Shown: piece by piece, positions 43,475 through 51,296 of the stretch | Numbering within the stretch: position 1 is the first letter of the stretch | Layout of the letters: every line of letters starts with the position of its first letter | Assembly (NCBI GenBank): GCA_019420275.1 | Contig: JAHZHN010000001.1 | Coordinates: 1 to 64,000 of the forward strand | Direction of reading: 5' to 3' | Source of the DNA: Clostridiales bacterium | GTDB lineage: Bacteria > Bacillota > Clostridia > Lachnospirales > Lachnospiraceae | Length of the DNA: 64,000 nucleotides | Made by a program: the position numbers and the translations under genes | The notes under the pieces: model-generated | What the model saw: the letters and a program-made list of their open reading frames with translations, nothing else | Databases searched by the model: none | Told to the model about the DNA's origin: nothing

Positions 43475-44251
43475 TCAGGATGTCAGCTTGGATCTGTGAA
43501 AGAAAAAAAGTGCAGTTCCCAGATGGAAAAGCAGGAAAAGAATCAAAACAAAAATAGCTGCTGTATAATCCGAAGGCTGACGGATTCCGGATAAAAGACC
43601 AGCGCCACGGATCAAATATGACGGCATATAGGATTCAAGGGGATTCAGCATACCAAGGCAGTAGACAATAACGAATTCTAGGGCAGAGACAGACAATACT
43701 GCAACGTTGGAGGTAAGTGCAGCGGAAGCGGCAATAAGAACAAAAATCATCCAGACCCCTGTCAGGTAGAGAAAAATGCAGTAAGAAGAAAGATGACAGA
43801 TAACCGTATTGTTCCAAAAGTATGCATTATATCCATAAGTGATGATGACACAGAGCCAGTATCCTGCGGTCCATACAGACAGTGTTATAACAAGTTTAGA
43901 AGTCAGGATTTTCCATCGAGGCATTCCTTTTGCGGCAATGGGAATCAGTGTTTTCTTCTGATACTCGGTCGTTAAAATACTGCTGAAAAGCAAAAGAAAG
44001 AGAATAAGCAGGAGAGAATAGTTTTTATCAAATTGTGACCACGATGTCAGTGCGTTAATCCTGATTTGCCCCACGATAAGTCCAGATTCAGAGAAACTCG
44101 ATGAGAAATGTTTTATCATCCATGGTGTCAATTTCGTAATTGCTGGATTCATAATCCCAAAAAACGAAAAAACTGCCAGGGAAATCCATAGCCGGCCGTT
44201 TCGAATCAGATGTATCCATTCCTTTCTTAAAAATGCTGTCCATTGGGTCAT
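43475..44251 (-). CDS. ABC-2 type permease (YxlG-like)
   Basis: Membrane subunit of an ABC transporter, 258 residues with about six helices (for example LWISLAVFSFFGIM; YSLLLILFLLLFSSIL; YTAAIFVLILFLLFHLG). It follows the ATPase gene with a four-base ATGA overlap. Together with the PLDc_N-like small protein it matches the YxlE-YxlF-YxlG module known next to sigY in Bacillus, often linked to self-protection. The 3' end abuts the convergent MBL gene with no base between. Substrate unknown. Confidence 0.8.
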   Translation of the reverse strand: MTQWTAFLRKEWIHLIRNGRLWISLAVFSFFGIMNPAITKLTPWMIKHFSSSFSESGLIVGQIRINALTSWSQFDKNYSLLLILFLLLFSSILTTEYQKKTLIPIAAKGMPRWKILTSKLVITLSVWTAGYWLCVIITYGYNAYFWNNTVICHLSSYCIFLYLTGVWMIFVLIAASAALTSNVAVLSVSALEFVIVYCLGMLNPLESYMPSYLIRGAGLLSGIRQPSDYTAAIFVLILFLLFHLGTALFFFHRSKLTS

Positions 44252-45165
44252 AAAAGTTCACCTCCAGGTTTTATGGTTTCAAAGAAAAGATTTTCTATAC
44301 TTGGTTCAATTCTTTCTATTTTTTCTATCGGAATTCGCTGCAGAACCAATTGTTCCATAATCAGCAACATTTCTATTCTGTTTCTTTTGGGAATTAGAAG
44401 TCTGCAGGAACCAGAGATTTGACTGTCAGGTATCTGACGGTGAAATTTATGCAGATCTTTTAAGCGGCAAAAGCAAAGTTCCAGATCAGCTTCTTCCCGT
44501 AATTCTTTTATTTCTCCCCGTGTTTTTTGAAACGCGATTTTTCCATGGTGCAGGAGTGCAGTATGATCACAAATACGCTCAACATCAGATAATACATGGG
44601 TAGAAAATAATACGGAGGTTTCCTTTTTGACAGCGGACAAAAGATCAAGTATTTCTTTTCGTCCAACCGGATCCAGGGCTGAAGTGGGTTCATCACAAAT
44701 TAAGAGTCTTGGCCGGTGAAGAAGAGCCTGCGCAATTCCAAGACGCTGTTTCATACCGCGGGAAAACCCTTTAATTCTTTGAGGTCCCGGTTTTAAATGG
44801 ACGGTTTTTAACAGATCCTGGATACGAAGGTTTAGAGGCTCTTTTGGAATCCTGCTGATCTGACCGCATAAAAACAAGTATTCAAAAGGTGTCATGTCAT
44901 CGTAAAACTGAGGGACATCCGGAAGATAACCAATGTGACGGGCTGTTTTGCTTCTGCCATATCGGACAGGTTCGCCGCAGACAAAGATTTCTCCATTATC
45001 CATTTGCAGGAGCCCGCAGATTAGCTGCATTGTAGTGGTTTTCCCCGCTCCGTTTGCACCGATGAATCCAAATACTGTATGCTCAGGAATGGTGAAAAAA
45101 AGATTGTTAAGGACCTTCTTTTTTCCAAAGGACTTCGATACATGAGACAGACACAGCACATCCAT
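44248..45165 (-). CDS. ABC transporter ATPase (YxlF-like)
   Basis: Cytoplasmic ATPase of 305 residues. Walker A GANGAGKTT (near 36), signature FSRGMKQR (near 135), Walker B LLICDEPTSALD (near 155) and the H-loop STHV are all intact. The C-terminal ~90 residues form the accessory domain seen in drug and bacteriocin-type ATPases. It overlaps the neighbouring genes at both ends (one base with the PLDc_N gene, four with the permease), so the three are one translational unit. Confidence 0.9.
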   Translation of the reverse strand: MDVLCLSHVSKSFGKKKVLNNLFFTIPEHTVFGFIGANGAGKTTTMQLICGLLQMDNGEIFVCGEPVRYGRSKTARHIGYLPDVPQFYDDMTPFEYLFLCGQISRIPKEPLNLRIQDLLKTVHLKPGPQRIKGFSRGMKQRLGIAQALLHRPRLLICDEPTSALDPVGRKEILDLLSAVKKETSVLFSTHVLSDVERICDHTALLHHGKIAFQKTRGEIKELREEADLELCFCRLKDLHKFHRQIPDSQISGSCRLLIPKRNRIEMLLIMEQLVLQRIPIEKIERIEPSIENLFFETIKPGGELL

Positions 45166-45368
45166 CAGGATTCCTCCTTTCCAAAAATAAAGTATAATAT
45201 GGGGCCAATAAATTCCATTCCTGCGATTACAACGATCAGCCAGAATCCCCGGCTGCCGCAGCGGTAAGAATTATGGGTCAGAATGTGCCGCAGAGTCCAG
45301 AAAAGAAAAGACAGCTGTAGGATAATGAGAGGAATCAGGAAAGGAAATAATTCTTTAAGTTCATTCAT
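45165..45368 (-). CDS. PLDc_N-type small membrane protein (YxlE-like)
   Basis: 67 residues with two membrane helices (FPFLIPLIILQLSFLFW and FWLIVVIAGMEFIGPILYFIFG), the pattern of the short PLDc_N domain. In Bacillus the YxlE protein of this type sits before YxlF and YxlG. The start overlaps the XRE gene by eight bases and the stop overlaps the ATPase start by one, so it is tightly coupled. Confidence 0.75.
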   Translation of the reverse strand: MNELKELFPFLIPLIILQLSFLFWTLRHILTHNSYRCGSRGFWLIVVIAGMEFIGPILYFIFGKEES

Positions 45369-46491
45369 AAGTACCTCCTATCATTGATATAAGTTTTTTT
45401 GCCTTCTGGTATTCAGGATCATCTTGAAAATTTTGAAAAACCGGAAGATTTAGTGAACTGACGGCGCTGGCCAAGATGATTTTTTCGTTTCTTGGCGCCA
45501 TGCCCCCTAAATCAATTTTTTCAAACCATTCTCCCAGGTGATTAAAATAGGAGTCACCATGAAGCTTGATGTGTTCGCTCTGTAAAAGGTATTTGATGTG
45601 CTGTGCGTATTGAAGCAGCATATCCAGAGCACGTTCTTTTTTATTGTGACTGGCATAGAAAATAGCTGCCTGCAGTTCAAACATAACAACAGATCCTGGA
45701 TGCAGTGTATCCACCTTGAAAGTCTGAATCAACTGGATTGTTCTTTGGATCGTTTCCTCACATAAATCAAATTGACTTTGGCGAATTGTCAGCCAAGATC
45801 CTGCATGATCAATCAAAGAAATCAAATGGATATAAGTGCTGATCTGTAAAAAAGAATCTGCCTGATTTGTTCTTCCGGCAGAAAGATAAGCTTTGATCAT
45901 CAGACTGTCTGCCTGAGACAAAAAACTGCAGGGATCGATTAGGCTTTCCATGATACCGATTGCTTTTTCTGGTGCCTGCTGCACAAGATTGATAGATGCC
46001 AGTACACATCTGGCGTCGTTTTGCAGACTGATTTCACAGCAGTTTGTTTGAATACGAATGCACAGCTGCTCAGCGTCAGAAAGAATCTCTTTTTGTCTCT
46101 CTGCCTGTTTTGGAATCATAAAATGATTCAGCCAGAGAACTGCAGTTTGAAGAAGGAAACGATAGCAGGAATAATACTTTTTTACTAATTGTTTGCTTTT
46201 TTTCATAACGGCCTCAAAGGGTTCTGATGCAAAAGAGTCTGCCAGGTTATGATATATTTTTCTGATTTCTTCTTTGGACAGCTGCGGCTGGTATCCCAGC
46301 AGTTCATCGATGGAAACGTCAAAAAAAGACGACAGTTTTGGCAGAATCAAAAGATCCGGCAAACTCTGTTTCGTTTCCCATTTAGAGACAGAAGCTTTGG
46401 TGACTCCAAGGAAATCTGCCAGCTGCTTCTGGGTTAAGTTCTTCTCATGCCGCAGACGAATCAAATTTTCTGAAAAATGTAAAAAATCCAT
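45361..46491 (-). CDS. XRE family transcriptional regulator with helical repeat domain
   Basis: 376 residues. The N-terminal HTH reads LRHEKNLTQKQLADFLGVTKASVSKWETKQSLPDL (about 13-47). The rest is helical, TPR-like (about 70-370), as in regulators that sense peptides or other ligands. AGGAGG precedes the ATG at 46491. It is the first gene of the XRE-YxlE-YxlF-YxlG operon. A 15-base inverted repeat (46527-46541) lies just upstream and is the natural operator candidate. Confidence 0.85.
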   Translation of the reverse strand: MDFLHFSENLIRLRHEKNLTQKQLADFLGVTKASVSKWETKQSLPDLLILPKLSSFFDVSIDELLGYQPQLSKEEIRKIYHNLADSFASEPFEAVMKKSKQLVKKYYSCYRFLLQTAVLWLNHFMIPKQAERQKEILSDAEQLCIRIQTNCCEISLQNDARCVLASINLVQQAPEKAIGIMESLIDPCSFLSQADSLMIKAYLSAGRTNQADSFLQISTYIHLISLIDHAGSWLTIRQSQFDLCEETIQRTIQLIQTFKVDTLHPGSVVMFELQAAIFYASHNKKERALDMLLQYAQHIKYLLQSEHIKLHGDSYFNHLGEWFEKIDLGGMAPRNEKIILASAVSSLNLPVFQNFQDDPEYQKAKKLISMIGGTYE

Positions 46492-46526
46492 AAATGTCTC
46501 CTCCTTTTTCTATATAATATCCTTAT

Positions 46527-46541
46527 ATTGTATAAGATACA
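46527..46541. promoter_or_regulatory. Inverted repeat upstream of the XRE operon
   Basis: TTGTAT-AAG-ATACAA, a perfect 6-bp dyad 36 bases before the XRE start, in a promoter-like AT-rich stretch. Confidence 0.5.
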
Positions 46542-46666
46542 ATCGAGACACAAGATATTTTTTTTATTAAAATCAACTGTCAGGAAACTGAAACATCTTA
46601 GGAGAGAGTTTTGAGTGGAAACTTTGACATCTTGTGCTAAAATAGAGGAAACAGAAAGGAGACTGA

Positions 46667-47194
46667 ATGAAAATGATAAAATATAATGTACGCAAATTAA
46701 CAATGGCGGCAATGCTTGTAGCAGTATCGGTTATTTTGTCCGCCTTTTCTATTCCCATTGGGGCCTCTAGATGTTTTCCGATTCAGCATTTGGTTAATGT
46801 CATTTCTGCCGTTTTTCTGGGCCCTCTGTATGGTGTGATCATGGCATTTTGTACATCACTGATCCGCAATTTATTAGGGACAGGAAGCCTTCTTGCTTTC
46901 CCTGGAAGCATGGCAGGCGCCTTTTTATGCGGAATCGTGTACTCTTTTACAAAGCATCTGATACCAACATATTTTGGTGAGGTAATCGGAACGGGCGTCA
47001 TTGGCGGAATGCTTTGTTATCCGGTTGCAACTCTTATGATGGGACAAAAAGCGGCTCTTTTTACTTTTGTCCTTCCATTTCTCATGAGTACAGTCTGCGG
47101 AACAATCATGGCAGCAGTTATTCTGGGTGTTTTATATCGCTCTAAGGCTGTTTTTATCATTCGGAATGTCCTAAATGGAGAAAGTTCTTCCTGA
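46667..47194 (+). CDS. thiW: ThiW, ECF transporter S component
   Basis: Substrate-binding membrane protein of an energy-coupling-factor importer for a thiamine precursor (thiazole). 175 residues, about six helices. The family signature GASRCFPIQHLVNVISAVFLG, then SLIRNLLGTGSLLAFPGSM, is unmistakable. AGGAG precedes the ATG at 46667. It is divergent from the XRE operon. No TPP riboswitch was recognised in the 175 bases upstream, and no thi genes or ECF ATPases are nearby; it would share the cell's general ECF module. Confidence 0.9.
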   Translation: MKMIKYNVRKLTMAAMLVAVSVILSAFSIPIGASRCFPIQHLVNVISAVFLGPLYGVIMAFCTSLIRNLLGTGSLLAFPGSMAGAFLCGIVYSFTKHLIPTYFGEVIGTGVIGGMLCYPVATLMMGQKAALFTFVLPFLMSTVCGTIMAAVILGVLYRSKAVFIIRNVLNGESSS

Positions 47195-47195
47195 A

Positions 47196-47250
47196 TTTTA
47201 GTTAAAATGTAAGAGAAACAGCTTTTTCTTCTTTGCTAAATTAACTAAAA
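47196..47250. repeat. Inverted repeat after thiW
   Basis: TTTTAGTTAA (47196-47205) and TTAACTAAAA (47241-47250) are exact inverse copies 35 bases apart, followed by a T-rich stretch; a long-loop terminator or an operator is possible. Confidence 0.35.
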
Positions 47251-47344
47251 AATCTGTTTTTTAGAAAAACATTAGAAAAATGTGAAAATATTTGGTAAAC
47301 TATATGTATAAGGTAGAAACAGAAAAAAGAAAGGAAGGAAAAGA

Positions 47345-47863
47345 ATGTTTAAAAAAGGTGACTACATTGTTTATGGAAGCACTGGGGTTTGTGAAGTTTT
47401 AGACGTGACGACGATGCATATGGATGGAATTCCCGATGGCAAATTATATTATATCCTCCAGCCATATCAAAAAAAGGGAAGTGAAATCTTTACACCGGTC
47501 GATAACCAACGTACAGTCATGAGGAACATTATTCCTCCTTTAAAGGCAAAAGAGCTGTTGGAGAATATAGAGGCTCTAAAAGATTTTAAGGTTCCGGTTC
47601 AGAAGTTTCGAGAAGACAGCTATAAAAAATGCGTCAGAGGATGTGACTGCAGAGAAATACTGAGTTTAATCAAAATGCTGCATCACAAAAAAATGGATCG
47701 TTTAGCTCATAGTAAAAATTTTCCGACAACGGATGAAAGATATTTACGAATTGCAGAAGATAATGTGATTCAGGAATTGGCATTTTCTCTTGGAACATCC
47801 AGAGAGAGAATCAGCCGTTATATTTATGAAAAGATCTCTTTTCCGGTGCATCATCTTTCTTGA
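47345..47863 (+). CDS. CarD/CdnL-TRCF domain transcriptional regulator
   Basis: 172 residues. The N-terminal CarD/TRCF RNA-polymerase-interaction domain reads MFKKGDYIVYGSTGVCEVLDV, then YYILQPYQ and EIFTPVDN (about 1-60). A helical DNA-binding-type domain follows, with ERYLRIAEDNVIQELAFSLG near the C-terminus. Such proteins bind the beta subunit and tune initiation at many promoters, often rRNA. GAAGGAA precedes the ATG at 47345. It stands alone. Confidence 0.9.
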   Translation: MFKKGDYIVYGSTGVCEVLDVTTMHMDGIPDGKLYYILQPYQKKGSEIFTPVDNQRTVMRNIIPPLKAKELLENIEALKDFKVPVQKFREDSYKKCVRGCDCREILSLIKMLHHKKMDRLAHSKNFPTTDERYLRIAEDNVIQELAFSLGTSRERISRYIYEKISFPVHHLS

Positions 47864-47888
47864 CGCACAAGGGCTTTTATGCTAAACT
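47860..47888 (+). promoter_or_regulatory. Promoter of the small membrane protein gene
   Basis: TTGACG at 47860-47865 and TAAACT at 47883-47888, 17-base spacer; the -35 overlaps the end of the CarD gene. Confidence 0.55.
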
Positions 47889-47927
47889 GTGCCCTGTCAA
47901 AGTATAGATGGAGGAAAGCGGTCTTAT

Positions 47928-48305
47928 ATGGAAAAGAAAAATACTTTTTTGAAGGTTATGGGAATTATTATACTGATCCAGGGAATCCTGCAAATTCTGA
48001 ATGTCGTATTGGTAATCAGTGCAGGAATACAGACGAATACTCCGCCGGCGATGTATTATACTGCAATTGTATTATCGGGTCTTTATGGCATTGCGGCAGT
48101 GGCCGGAGGACTGACGGGATTTCGATTTGGCAAACGTCTGGATGGATGTAGGAGAAGCTTTTATTATGGAATTGCACTTCTTGTCTTGGATTTGATCATG
48201 ATTGTCGTTAATGCTGTCAGCGGATCATTTGACATAGATCAAATTGGATCCTTTTTTCTTCCGGCAATGTTTACCATAGCAGCGGTCATGGGCGGCCGCC
48301 AGTAG
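47928..48305 (+). CDS. Four-helix membrane protein of unknown function
   Basis: 125 residues with four hydrophobic segments (GIIILIQGILQILNVVLVI; YTAIVLSGLYGIAAVAGGL; YGIALLVLDLIMIVVNAV; FFLPAMFTIAAVMGG). No domain was recognised. The start is the ATG at 47928 behind GGAGGA; upstream in-frame ATG at 47889 coincides with the promoter and is rejected. A single-gene unit with its own promoter and terminator. Confidence 0.65.
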   Translation: MEKKNTFLKVMGIIILIQGILQILNVVLVISAGIQTNTPPAMYYTAIVLSGLYGIAAVAGGLTGFRFGKRLDGCRRSFYYGIALLVLDLIMIVVNAVSGSFDIDQIGSFFLPAMFTIAAVMGGRQ

Positions 48306-48314
48306 TATAGACAC

Positions 48315-48342
48315 AATCGGCGTTCTTTTGGGGACGCCGATT
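48315..48342 (+). terminator. Terminator before pyrH
   Basis: AATCGGCGTTC (48315-48325) pairs with GGACGCCGATT (48332-48342, one G-U), followed by TGTTATAT. It marks the right end of the accessory block. Confidence 0.75.
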
Positions 48343-48358
48343 TGTTATATAATATGTA

Positions 48359-48387
48359 TTGTCCTTTTTTAGTCATTATGATATAAT
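48359..48387 (+). promoter_or_regulatory. Promoter of the pyrH operon
   Basis: TTGTCC at 48359-48364 and a perfect TATAAT at 48382-48387 with 17 bases between, 42 bases before pyrH. Confidence 0.75.
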
Positions 48388-48429
48388 TTCACAGAGTGAT
48401 TTTGTAAAACAAGCAAAAGAGGTAATTGA

Positions 48430-49143
48430 ATGAACGATTTAAAGGATATGAAGCGTGTTCTCCTGAAACTTAGTGGAGAGGCACTTGCAGGAGACAAGAA
48501 AACAGGATTTGATGAAGCAACCTGCCGTGATGTGGCACGTCAGGTAAAAGTTCTGACAGAAGAGGGATTACAGGTAGCTATTGTAATCGGAGGCGGAAAC
48601 TTCTGGAGAGGGCGAACCAGCGACAGTATGGAAAGGACCAAGGCGGATCAGATTGGAATGCTTGCGACAGTAATGAACTGTATTTATGTTGCAGATGCTT
48701 TTCGTACAGCAGGAATGGAAACAGAAGTCTATACGCCGTTTGTCTGCGGAGCGTTTACCGAACTGTTTTCAAAGGATAAGGCAGTCCGTGATTTAGAAGC
48801 AGGAAAAGTAGTATTTTTTGCAGGAGGAACCGGTCATCCATATTTTTCAACCGATACATCAACAGCGCTTCGTGCGATTGAGATTGAAGCAGATGCAATC
48901 CTTTTGGCAAAATCCATTGATGGTGTATATGACAGTGATCCTGAAATCAATCCAGATGCTGTAAAATATGATACGATTACAATGGACGAAGTTTTGGAAC
49001 AGAAACTGGGCGTGATCGATCTGACAGCAACCATTATGTGTCTGGAGAATAAAATGCCGCTGGCTGTATTTGGATTAAATGAAGAAAACAGCATTGAAAA
49101 TCTGATGAAAGGTGAATTTAACGGAACGTATGTGACCGTATAA
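48430..49143 (+). CDS. pyrH: UMP kinase
   Basis: Phosphorylates UMP to UDP in pyrimidine nucleotide synthesis; hexameric, cytoplasmic. 237 residues with RVLLKLSGEAL (near 9), VIGGGNFWRGR (near 54), DQIGMLATVMN, GGTGHPYFSTDTSTALRA (near 136) and VYDSDPEINPDAVKYD. The ATG at 48430 follows GAGGTAATTG. It is first in the conserved pyrH-frr-uppS-cdsA-dxr-rseP-ispG-polC run. Confidence 0.97.
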   Translation: MNDLKDMKRVLLKLSGEALAGDKKTGFDEATCRDVARQVKVLTEEGLQVAIVIGGGNFWRGRTSDSMERTKADQIGMLATVMNCIYVADAFRTAGMETEVYTPFVCGAFTELFSKDKAVRDLEAGKVVFFAGGTGHPYFSTDTSTALRAIEIEADAILLAKSIDGVYDSDPEINPDAVKYDTITMDEVLEQKLGVIDLTATIMCLENKMPLAVFGLNEENSIENLMKGEFNGTYVTV

Positions 49144-49166
49144 AAAACAGGAGGAAACAAAATAAG

Positions 49167-49712
49167 ATGTTAGAGCAATTTGAAGAAAAGATGCAGAAAT
49201 CATATGACAGTATGGTAAGTGATTTTATGACAATCCGTGCGGGACGTGCTAATCCGCATGTTCTGGATAAGGTAAGAGTTGATTATTATGGTGTCTCTAC
49301 TCCGCTGGCTCAGGTTGGAAATATCTCTGTACCAGAGGCTAGGACTATCCTGATTCAGCCATGGGAACCAAACATGCTTGGAACGATCGAGAAAGCCATT
49401 TTGATGTCTGATGTAGGAATTACTCCGACAAATGATGGAAAATCAATTCGGCTGAATTTCCCTGAACTTACAGAAGACAGAAGAAAAGAATTGGCAAAAG
49501 ACGTAAAGAAAAGAGGCGAGGAAGCAAAAGTAGCAGTCCGCAATATTCGAAGAGACGCCAACGATTTTGTCAAGAAGCAGAACAAGGCCGGTGAACTCAA
49601 TGATGATCAGGCAAAAGATTATGAAGATGAAGTTCAGAAGTTAACGGACAAATATGTAAAGAAAATTGACGATGGAGTAGAAACAAAATCAAAAGAAATC
49701 ATGACAGTTTAA
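49167..49712 (+). CDS. frr: Ribosome recycling factor
   Basis: Splits post-termination ribosomes with EF-G. 181 residues, near the usual 185. The family landmarks are RAGRANPHVLDKVRVDYYG, PLAQVGNISVPEART, LTEDRRKELAK and VRNIRRDAND. AGGAGG precedes the ATG. It follows pyrH by 23 bases, as in most bacteria. Confidence 0.97.
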   Translation: MLEQFEEKMQKSYDSMVSDFMTIRAGRANPHVLDKVRVDYYGVSTPLAQVGNISVPEARTILIQPWEPNMLGTIEKAILMSDVGITPTNDGKSIRLNFPELTEDRRKELAKDVKKRGEEAKVAVRNIRRDANDFVKKQNKAGELNDDQAKDYEDEVQKLTDKYVKKIDDGVETKSKEIMTV

Positions 49713-49772
49713 TATGGAACAGGACTGGAAGAGATGTACAGTCCTGTTTTATTATCATGTAAGGAGGTCCTT

Positions 49773-50480
49773 ATGGAACATTTGAATGTCCCTCAGCACG
49801 TAGCGATCATTTTAGATGGAAATGGACGATGGGCAAAGAAGAAGCATCTTCCGAGAAATATGGGCCATGTGCAGGGGAGCAGAACCGTAGAGAGGATAAT
49901 TGAAGATGCCTATGACCTTGGAATCAAGTATCTGACTGTCTATGCCTTTTCCACAGAAAACTGGAAACGGCCCAAAGATGAGGTAGATGCTCTGATGAAA
50001 TTATTGCGTGATTACCTGAAAAACTGCATTAAACGCGCAAACAAAAATAATATGAAAGTAAGGGTGATCGGAGATGTGACTGGATTGTCGCAGGATCTGC
50101 AGGATAAGATTCAGCAGTTAGAAGAAGCATCTAAAAACAATACAGGAATTAATTTTACGATCGCCTTGAATTATGGAAGCCGTGATGAGATGATCCGCGC
50201 CATGAAACATATGGCAGAGGATATCCAAGCCGGGCGGATTCAGAAAGAGGATATTACGGAAACGTCTTTCCAAAATTATCTGGATACCAGAGAGCTTCCG
50301 GATCCAGACTTGATGATTCGCACCAGCGGAGAAGAGCGTCTGTCTAATTTCATGCTCTGGCAGCTGGCCTACACAGAATTCTATTTTACAGATGTATTGT
50401 GGCCGGACTTTAACAAAAAAGAATTAAAAAAAGCGATCGAGTACTATAATGGACGCGATCGGAGATTTGGAGGAATTTAA
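49773..50480 (+). CDS. uppS: Undecaprenyl diphosphate synthase (isoprenyl transferase)
   Basis: Makes the C55 lipid carrier precursor for the cell wall from FPP and IPP. 235 residues. HVAIILDGNGRWAKKK (catalytic Asp), GHVQGSRTVERI, FSTENWKRP and the late IRTSGEERLSNFMLWQLAYTEF are diagnostic. The start used is the ATG at 49773 behind AAGGAGG; an in-frame ATG at 49734 would add a spurious leader. Part of the pyrH operon. Confidence 0.96.
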   Translation: MEHLNVPQHVAIILDGNGRWAKKKHLPRNMGHVQGSRTVERIIEDAYDLGIKYLTVYAFSTENWKRPKDEVDALMKLLRDYLKNCIKRANKNNMKVRVIGDVTGLSQDLQDKIQQLEEASKNNTGINFTIALNYGSRDEMIRAMKHMAEDIQAGRIQKEDITETSFQNYLDTRELPDPDLMIRTSGEERLSNFMLWQLAYTEFYFTDVLWPDFNKKELKKAIEYYNGRDRRFGGI

Positions 50481-50483
50481 GTT

Positions 50484-51296
50484 ATGTTTAAGCAACGATT
50501 GTTAAGCGGAATCATATTGATACTTATTGCCGCATTTGCGCTGTATATGGGCGGAATGGTTACTTTAGCGGCGACTCTGATCATATCTTTGATTGGATAC
50601 AGCGAACTGCTTAAGATTTTTCATATTGAGAAATCTTCTCTTGCAGTGATCGGATATACTGGCTGCATTTTGTTTTATGTAGCGATGTTCTTTGACCTGG
50701 CACAATGGACGATTCCGATCATCATTCTGTTTCTGATTGTACTGCTGGGATGTTATGTGATTCGTTTTCCAAAGTACAAATTAAATCAAATGATGGGATG
50801 TTTCTTCGGTTTTATCTATGTAGGTATTATGCTTTCTTATATCTATCAGTTAAGAATCATCCAAAACGGCGGCGAATTTGTTGTTCTGCTGTTCTTGGCT
50901 GCCTGGGGAAATGATACTCTGGCATATTGTGTCGGCATGCTCATTGGAAAGCATAAACTGACACCGGAATTGAGTCCAAAGAAGAGCATTGAAGGATTTA
51001 TTGGCGGTATTTTAGGTGCCGTGATTCTTGGTCTGATCTATGGCTTTTATATTAAGACCAGACTGCGTCTTTCTTTCAATCCAGTAGTAATGTTCCCGAT
51101 TATCTGTGGTGTCGGTGCTGTTATTTCTGTTGTTGGAGATTTAGCTGCTTCTGCAATTAAAAGAGACGCCGGAATCAAGGATTATGGTTCTTTGATTCCA
51201 GGACATGGAGGAATCCTGGATCGCTTTGACAGCCTTCTTCTGATTGCTCCTGTTGTGTATTATCTTATGGTCATGGTTTCAGGAGGAACAATTTAA
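50484..51296 (+). CDS. cdsA: Phosphatidate cytidylyltransferase
   Basis: Inner-membrane enzyme making CDP-diacylglycerol, the entry to all phospholipids. 270 residues with about eight helices. The C-terminal family signature is present: SAIKRDAGIKDYGSLIPGHGG followed by LDRFDSLL. GGAGG lies before the ATG; three bases separate it from uppS and none from dxr. Confidence 0.95.
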   Translation: MFKQRLLSGIILILIAAFALYMGGMVTLAATLIISLIGYSELLKIFHIEKSSLAVIGYTGCILFYVAMFFDLAQWTIPIIILFLIVLLGCYVIRFPKYKLNQMMGCFFGFIYVGIMLSYIYQLRIIQNGGEFVVLLFLAAWGNDTLAYCVGMLIGKHKLTPELSPKKSIEGFIGGILGAVILGLIYGFYIKTRLRLSFNPVVMFPIICGVGAVISVVGDLAASAIKRDAGIKDYGSLIPGHGGILDRFDSLLLIAPVVYYLMVMVSGGTI

